DNA from: CAYYNP01 sp964472545
Lineage (GTDB): Bacteria; Planctomycetota; Planctomycetia; Pirellulales; Thermoguttaceae
DNA length: 7,054 nt
NCBI GenBank assembly: GCA_964472545.1
Contig: CAYYNP010000418.1
Coordinates: 1-7,054, forward strand
Direction: 5' to 3'
Position 1 is the stretch's first letter; each line of letters starts with the position of its first letter. Below the pieces are notes generated by a model, which searched no databases, was not told the DNA's origin, and saw nothing but the letters and a program-made list of their open reading frames with translations. Made by a program: the position numbers and the translations under genes. Below are positions 1 through 4,230 of the stretch, piece by piece.

Positions 1-23
1 CTGCGCTTTGCCCCAGCCACCCA
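1..23 (-). repeat. Partial copy of a REP-like intergenic repeat, cut by the window edge
   Basis: Read on the minus strand, this stretch contains GGGTGGCTGGGG followed by AGCG and a closing AG. Twelve bases in a row match the start of the unit at 497-527, and about 6 of the next 10 also match. It lies just past the 3' end of the DgkA-family gene and points the opposite way to the 497-527 copy, so the gene is bracketed by inverted copies. Only the first part of the unit is visible, so its full extent and its hairpin cannot be judged. The match could be chance low-complexity sequence, but the shared GTGGCTGGGG core is long enough to take seriously. Confidence 0.5.
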
Positions 24-72
24 TAAAGCCAACCATATCGGCGTACCTGGGTCCGTGCCGCGACGACGTGGC

Positions 73-456
73 CTACCACCACGCCAACCGCGTTCCCAGC
101 CGCCCGACGAACACGATGGTCCCCACGATGGCCGCCCCCGCAGCAGCAATCAGCACGGCGGCGCTGCCGATGTTCAGCGCGCGGCCGATGTGTGGGTCGA
201 TGTCGTCGGTAATCGCCCGGGCCAACGATTCCAGCGCGCTGTTGAACATCTCGGCCGCCAACACCACGGCGATGCACAGCAGCAATAGACACCACGAGAG
301 GCGATCGTCGATCCCCAGTGCGATGGCCGCCACGATCACCGCGGCAGCGGCGACGAAGTGCATGGTGAAGCTACTCTGGCCATGTACACCCTGCCGCAGT
401 CCGCGAAAGGCGTCGCGGAACTTCTCGCCCCAACGGCGGCGCTTTGGCTGATGCAT
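73..456 (-). CDS. dgkA: DgkA-family (diacylglycerol / undecaprenol kinase-like) inner-membrane protein
   Basis: This 127-residue protein has the length and layout of the small integral-membrane lipid kinases that phosphorylate diacylglycerol or undecaprenol with ATP. It has a basic amphipathic start (residues 1-22) and three predicted membrane helices at about 31-49, 53-71 and 96-117. The family signature is clear: AEMFNSALESL carries E69, N72 and E76, and GSAAVLIA in helix 3 matches E. coli DgkA closely. However, aligning by eye, E. coli E28 becomes Q27, and the K94-D95 pair becomes L94-N95, so activity or substrate may differ. These changes may be usual in planctomycete members; that is inference. 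The ATG at 456 is preceded by TAAGGA with only three bases between, a short but usable ribosome site. The nearest upstream gene on the same strand ends 184 bases away, behind a strong hairpin, so separate transcription is likely. Family assignment is firm; the exact lipid substrate is not. Confidence 0.9.
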   Translation of the reverse strand: MHQPKRRRWGEKFRDAFRGLRQGVHGQSSFTMHFVAAAAVIVAAIALGIDDRLSWCLLLLCIAVVLAAEMFNSALESLARAITDDIDPHIGRALNIGSAAVLIAAAGAAIVGTIVFVGRLGTRLAWW

Positions 457-496
457 GGTTCCTTAGCATTTCGTAATAGGCCAACTGACTGGGGGG

Positions 497-575
497 GTGG
501 CTGGGGTCGAGCGTAGCGAGCCCCCAGTTCGCTGAGCTCTGGGGGCTCGGTGTTCGTGCCTCGCCCCCAGCCAGC
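497..575. repeat. Inverted pair of REP-like palindromic units
   Basis: Two versions of one unit face each other. Unit A (497-527) starts GTGGCTGGGG and ends GAGCCCCCAG. Unit B (539-575), read on the minus strand, starts GCTGGCTGGGGG and also ends GAGCCCCCAG. Each unit can fold on itself (CTGGGG with CCCCAG). The inner arms, GAGCCCCCAG at 518-527 and CTGGGGGCTC at 539-548, are a perfect 10-base inverted repeat around an 11-base loop. The arrangement resembles the paired units of bacterial REP/BIME elements. It lies between two minus-strand genes. There is no T-tract on either strand, so it is not a standard intrinsic terminator, though it could slow polymerase or protect a 3' mRNA end. Confidence 0.75.
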
Positions 576-622
576 TCATTGAACGTGACACTTGCCCAGA
601 CATTTCACACCTCGCAAAGGCT

Positions 623-658
623 GCGGTCCCGGGCTATCTGCTACCGCCCCTTCGGGGC
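623..658. repeat. Palindromic GC-rich block spanning the end of the haem-protein gene
   Basis: Three nested symmetries are visible: GCGGT at 623-627 pairs with ACCGC at 643-647, CCCGGG occupies 628-633, and GCCCC-TTC-GGGGC spans 646-658. On the minus strand the last reads AGCCCCGAAGGGGC, which I associate with dispersed intergenic repeats in planctomycete genomes (from memory, not searched). The block overlaps the last six codons and the stop of the minus-strand gene, so the C-terminal residues appear to be repeat-derived. No T-rich run follows, so a standard terminator is not supported. Confidence 0.5.
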
Positions 659-3600
659 TATTGGGACTGGCCGCGGCCGATGCCAAAACGAGCGCCAATA
701 GGCCGCGTCGGTGGCATAGACGTCGATCGGCGTATCAGCGGGCAATTCGGGCGGGAGGACCTCGAAACGCTGCATCTCGCGGACGTAGTGCTCGCTGGGG
801 CGGAAGCCGGGCATGTCGAAACGTTTGATCTGGTCGAGCTTCGCACCGGCAGCCTCGATGTGGGTGAGGATCGCCTGGAAGCCCGGGTCATCCGTGTCGG
901 TGAAGACGATCGGATGTTCGATCGGCTGCGGCGGCCGGGAGCGGTCTTCGGGCAGTTGTTGCGGAGTGTTATCGGCAGGTGGCTTCGCCGTGGCGTAGCC
1001 GCCAGCCTCTTTCGACAACGCGGCCAGCAGTACCAGCGATCGCTCGGGATGCGTGAGATTGAACAGCCGATGCCGTGAATAACGGCTCAGCGGGCGCTGC
1101 CAGGAGAGCATGTCGCCCCAGGGGTCGAGCGGCAGCCGGGCGGTGACGTGGTCGGGCAACTGGCCGGCGGCGTGGCACGAACCGCAGCGGCGGGCGACCG
1201 CGTCGCGGGCGGCGGGCGTCGACGGCCATTGGTCGGCCATCTCGCGGATCGGCTCGTTGTTGCCCCAGCAACCACCGACTTGGCCCGTACCGTAGGCGGC
1301 GTACGTGCCGGGGAATTGGGCCCCGCTGTCGATCCACAGCCGCACGGTCTTGTGTTCGGCCGGCGTCAGTTCTACGTCGTAATGGCTGCCGTCGATCTTC
1401 TCCATCAACGCCGAGGCGGAACTGTACGTGGTGTACGGGCGATCGTTGCCCGGCTGGCGGCCGCTGCCGTGTTTCGGGTCGCCGTGGGTGTCTTTGATCT
1501 GCCAGTGCAGCAGCAGCCCGTAGTAGCTCAGCGAGAAGACCGGCCCGCGATCGCCGGTGAGCACGATGCCGCCGTCGCGGCGCTGGTGGTTGTGACACTC
1601 GACGCAATGCCGATCGAGAACCGGCTGCACGTCGCGGGGAAAGTCCATCACCGACGGCACGTCGGCGATCGGCTCGATCGGGCTGGGATCGCGCGAAAGG
1701 GCCTCCAGCGCCGGCCGGCCGGGATTGGCGGGCGTCTGAGTGCGCGGTTCGTGACAGCCGACGCAGCTCAGCGTCTCACCCGGCTGCAACGTGACGAAGC
1801 TCCGCATCTGTTTCAGCGACACGTCGTTTTCGTCCAACGCCGCGAAGTAGACGCTCCGCATGGCCGGGACCTCGAAATGGGCCGAGCCGTCGGGTTCCAC
1901 CGGCACCGTGCCCAGCACACGCTTGAGCGTCGAGGTCACGCCGTGTCCGATCGGCTGCGAGCCGCCGCCGTGGTAGTTGGCCGGCTTGGGCAGGTCTTCC
2001 ATCACCAGCAGCCGCTTGATCGCCCCATGCGGCACCTGCTGCATGCTGCGTCCGGAGTAGACGTTCGAGAGCACCACGGTGGCCGTTTGCTCGGTTAGGT
2101 CCGACCGCCGCGGCAACGCCCTCTCGCGCGGCCGGCTCCGCAACGCCCGCGGCTCGTGGACCTGCGAGCCGGCGGCCGTGTAGAGTACCTCGGTCTCGCG
2201 GCGGTCGTTGAGCAACAAGATCTGGTTTCCGCGGGCGGCCAGAAACGCCTGCGGCGAAATCGCATACGGGTCGCGGAAATCGGCCGACGCCGAGATGTTC
2301 CGCATCGACGCCTGGCGGTCGGGGCCGGCTTTGGTGCTCAGCGTGGCCACGTAGCCGGCGTGTTCGTTGCGGCCGTGGCCGGGCGAGTTGATCAACACCA
2401 CGTCGGACGTGCCGGGAATCGGCCGCGCGTCGATGAACACTCCGCCGGGGTGCATGTTGCCGAAGAAGACCATCTGCCCGCTGCCGTCGGGGTTGATCGT
2501 CCAGAGGTGATGAAAGCTGACCGGATCGCGGTTGACGTATTCCCAGCGCGTGTAGAGCACGCGGCCGTCGGGCAACACGGCGGGCGTGTTTTCGGTGAAC
2601 GAACCGGAGGAGATCATCCGCGGGTTCTCCCCGGCCGCCGTGCAGCGGAAAAGCGTGGCCGACGGGGCCAGCCAGCATCCGATGTAGCGATTGCAGCGGG
2701 TGGAACAGAAGACGACGTCGCCGTCGGGAAGATAGACCGGCTCGACGTCGTCCCATGCCCCGTCGGTGATCTGCCGCAGGTTGCCGCCGTCGGCGTCGAT
2801 CTCGAAGAGATTGTAATGGTGGCTCCCGCCGGGGCGATAGGAGAAGAGGATCCGCCGGCCGTCGTAGTGGACGTCCGGATCGCGGACCGCCCCGTCGGGA
2901 TCGTCCACCAGTGCGGTCAATTCACCCGTGCGGAGGTTCAGCTTGCAGAGCCGCCCGCCGTCGCCGCCGTGGATCCAGTAGTCGGGATTGATGCAGGAAT
3001 AGCCGAAGTTGGCGTAGTAATGGCCCGAGGGATCGCGGCCCGCGCCGCGCTCGGCGAAGACGATTTCTTCGACGCCCAACGTGTCGATCTGCGCGAGCAG
3101 TTCGGCCCGGCGTGCGGCTTCCTTCTCGCGCACCGCGAGTTCCAGCTTCTGCAGCATGTCGGCGCGGCGGTTGAAGCCGGCGCGAATCTCGTCGGCCGAG
3201 AGGGCCCGATCCCAAATGGCCAACTCGTCGAGATACCCGCAGAAGCGGCTGCCGGCGCCGGAAAAGGTGGCCGAGTCGCCAATGCCGAGCTTCTCTTGCG
3301 GCAGTTTGGCGATCGTGCCGTCGAACGGGGCCGTGCCTACGCGGCGGCCGTTGAGATAGACCTCCAACGTGCCGGAGGTCTCGCTTTCGCGCCGGGCCAC
3401 GCCGACCAGATGATACCACCGCCCGGCGGCCGCCTGGCCGCCTTCGGCGAAGACGTAGGAGCCGTCGGCCTGGCCGTGGAAGAGGCTCGCCCGGCCGTCA
3501 TGCAACGCGAGATGATACGCGTAGTTCGGCGCTTGGCCCCAAACGAGCACCAGGCGATTCCATTGGCCCAATTGTGTCGGGTGGATCCAGGCCTCGATCG

Positions 3601-3940
3601 TATAGTCCGGGCCGAGCATCACGTCGTCGGACGCGGTCGCGACGAGGTACTGCGCATCGCCGCCCTGCACGCCGAGTGCCACCGCCTTGCCGGAGATCCC
3701 GGCCACGTCCGAGGGCGCCTCGAATCGTGCCGTAATCGCTGCGCCCGCCGTGTCCAACGCCGTCAGGTCGTCGTCTGCCTCCCCGGCGTCGTCTTGCAGC
3801 GAATCGTCGAAGGTCCAGCGGCCGACCAATCCGGCTCCGTCAGCGGGGGCGGCTGGGCATTTCCGCAAGCCACCACCCAGTATGATGCCGGGGACAATCA
3901 CCACGAGAAATAGCACCCTTGGGATGATCATCCGGTTCAT
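641..3940 (-). CDS. Secreted LamG / HzsA-like beta-propeller protein with three c-type haem motifs
   Basis: This is a 1,099-residue exported protein. In order, it has a Sec signal peptide (about 1-34, hydrophobic LFLVVIVPGIIL), a LamG/concanavalin-like jellyroll (about 38-256, with WTFDDS, YTIEAWIHP and LDELAIWDRALS), a short charged helix (264-287), and a TolB/WD-like propeller (about 300-590, with repeated PDG turns and YTRWEYVNR at 463-471). A region like the middle domain of the hydrazine synthase alpha subunit follows. Three CxxCH motifs sit at 726-730, 779-783 and 919-923. The tail has FDMPGFRPSEHYVREM and ATDAAYWRSFW, typical of planctomycete HzsA-related proteins. The propeller has four non-haem cysteines (412, 416, 422, 433). 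The likely role is periplasmic or surface redox or binding; the substrate is unknown, and hydrazine synthesis is not implied. I chose the ATG at 3940: GGAAAAGG lies nine bases upstream and the signal peptide follows directly. A start at 3946 is possible. The start at 3982 would add residues encoded by a palindromic repeat. Confidence 0.88.
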   Translation of the reverse strand: MNRMIIPRVLFLVVIVPGIILGGGLRKCPAAPADGAGLVGRWTFDDSLQDDAGEADDDLTALDTAGAAITARFEAPSDVAGISGKAVALGVQGGDAQYLVATASDDVMLGPDYTIEAWIHPTQLGQWNRLVLVWGQAPNYAYHLALHDGRASLFHGQADGSYVFAEGGQAAAGRWYHLVGVARRESETSGTLEVYLNGRRVGTAPFDGTIAKLPQEKLGIGDSATFSGAGSRFCGYLDELAIWDRALSADEIRAGFNRRADMLQKLELAVREKEAARRAELLAQIDTLGVEEIVFAERGAGRDPSGHYYANFGYSCINPDYWIHGGDGGRLCKLNLRTGELTALVDDPDGAVRDPDVHYDGRRILFSYRPGGSHHYNLFEIDADGGNLRQITDGAWDDVEPVYLPDGDVVFCSTRCNRYIGCWLAPSATLFRCTAAGENPRMISSGSFTENTPAVLPDGRVLYTRWEYVNRDPVSFHHLWTINPDGSGQMVFFGNMHPGGVFIDARPIPGTSDVVLINSPGHGRNEHAGYVATLSTKAGPDRQASMRNISASADFRDPYAISPQAFLAARGNQILLLNDRRETEVLYTAAGSQVHEPRALRSRPRERALPRRSDLTEQTATVVLSNVYSGRSMQQVPHGAIKRLLVMEDLPKPANYHGGGSQPIGHGVTSTLKRVLGTVPVEPDGSAHFEVPAMRSVYFAALDENDVSLKQMRSFVTLQPGETLSCVGCHEPRTQTPANPGRPALEALSRDPSPIEPIADVPSVMDFPRDVQPVLDRHCVECHNHQRRDGGIVLTGDRGPVFSLSYYGLLLHWQIKDTHGDPKHGSGRQPGNDRPYTTYSSASALMEKIDGSHYDVELTPAEHKTVRLWIDSGAQFPGTYAAYGTGQVGGCWGNNEPIREMADQWPSTPAARDAVARRCGSCHAAGQLPDHVTARLPLDPWGDMLSWQRPLSRYSRHRLFNLTHPERSLVLLAALSKEAGGYATAKPPADNTPQQLPEDRSRPPQPIEHPIVFTDTDDPGFQAILTHIEAAGAKLDQIKRFDMPGFRPSEHYVREMQRFEVLPPELPADTPIDVYATDAAYWRSFWHRPRPVPIAPKGR

Positions 3941-3960
3941 AGTCATTCGCCTTTTCCAAG

Positions 3961-4059
3961 GTGGGGCAAGCCTGCTTGCCATGCTGAGCTTCGCATCTAC
4001 TTCAGGCTGGAAGGTCTAAGCCCCTGCGGCATCCGTCGCAAGCTGGGAGCTTACGCCAC
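3961..4059. repeat. Palindromic repeat-like block in the divergent intergenic region
   Basis: Two perfect small palindromes bracket this block: GGCAAGC-CT-GCTTGCC at 3965-3980 and AAGCT-GGG-AGCTT at 4040-4052. Between them, TTCAGGCTGGAAGGTCTAAGC looks like a decayed version of the second motif, which on the minus strand reads GTGGCGTAAGCTCCCAGCTT. Both motifs resemble short repeats I associate with gaps between planctomycete genes (recollection, not a search). The block sits between the starts of two divergent genes, so it could affect the 5' mRNA end of the haem-protein gene. Its left edge would be translated if that gene started at 3982, which argues against that start. Confidence 0.45.
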
Positions 4060-4194
4060 GAGGACGGACACCGCGCCGGCCGCCTGCTCACGAGTATACT
4101 CGATGGCCGTCGAGAAGTCGTCAAGCCGCACCTCCCTCAAAAGTGCTAGATCTCCGTTGACGCCAATGTCGCTCTGGATCACAATGGACTTAGC
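4051..4194 (-). pseudogene. Remnant of the 3' end of a lost gene (possibly a medium-chain dehydrogenase tail)
   Basis: Forty-seven sense codons are open on the minus strand between an in-frame TAG at 4195-4197 and a TAA at 4051-4053. There is no plausible start codon or upstream continuation. The last half reads LREVRLDDFSTAIEYTREQA and then AGAVSVLVA. This looks like a genuine protein C-terminus: codons there mostly end in G or C, while the codons nearer 4190 are more mixed, as if decaying. The LxDFxxAIExxxxxxAGxVSV pattern is reminiscent of the end of zinc-type alcohol dehydrogenase-like (MDR) proteins, but the match is short and from memory. The TAA lies inside the palindromic repeat block. 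A chance open frame in GC-rich DNA is the main alternative. Confidence 0.35.
4157..4185 (+). promoter_or_regulatory. Weak candidate sigma70-type promoter for the phytase gene
   Basis: TTGACG at 4157-4162 is followed after 17 bases by CACAAT at 4180-4185. That is five of six and four of six matches to the E. coli consensus, and it ends 45 bases before the ATG at 4231. No Pho box, operator palindrome or strong Shine-Dalgarno was seen between it and the gene. Planctomycete promoters are poorly captured by this consensus and the stretch overlaps the gene remnant, so this is only a suggestion. Confidence 0.2.
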
Positions 4195-4230
4195 CTAGTC
4201 TAGCGCTTTTCTAACACGATCGGCACCTTG

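Noticed and set aside
8..451. A 147-codon plus-strand open frame opposite the DgkA-family gene
   Set aside because: The minus strand encodes a clear DgkA-family protein of normal length. The plus frame is Ser/Ala/Thr/Met-rich with no domain and starts inside a repeat.
497..575. CRISPR array or attachment site
   Set aside because: There are only two diverged, inverted units with an 11-base gap, not direct repeats with uniform spacers; no cas, integrase or tRNA gene is nearby.
1148..2098. A 316-codon plus-strand open frame over the haem-motif region
   Set aside because: The minus-strand frame encodes three CxxCH motifs and family signatures here; the plus frame has low-complexity Arg/Val/Ala composition and no motif.
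2156..3913. A 585-codon open frame on the plus strand, opposite the haem-protein gene
   Set aside because: The minus strand has a complete, domain-rich protein over the same bases. The plus-strand frame has no recognisable domain and is rich in Val, Ala, Arg and Gly, as expected for an antisense shadow in high-GC DNA.
641..3940. Calling this gene hydrazine synthase subunit A
   Set aside because: The fold resemblance is real, but the protein has a LamG domain, three CxxCH motifs and Thr in place of the active-site Tyr, and no beta or gamma subunit genes are adjacent.
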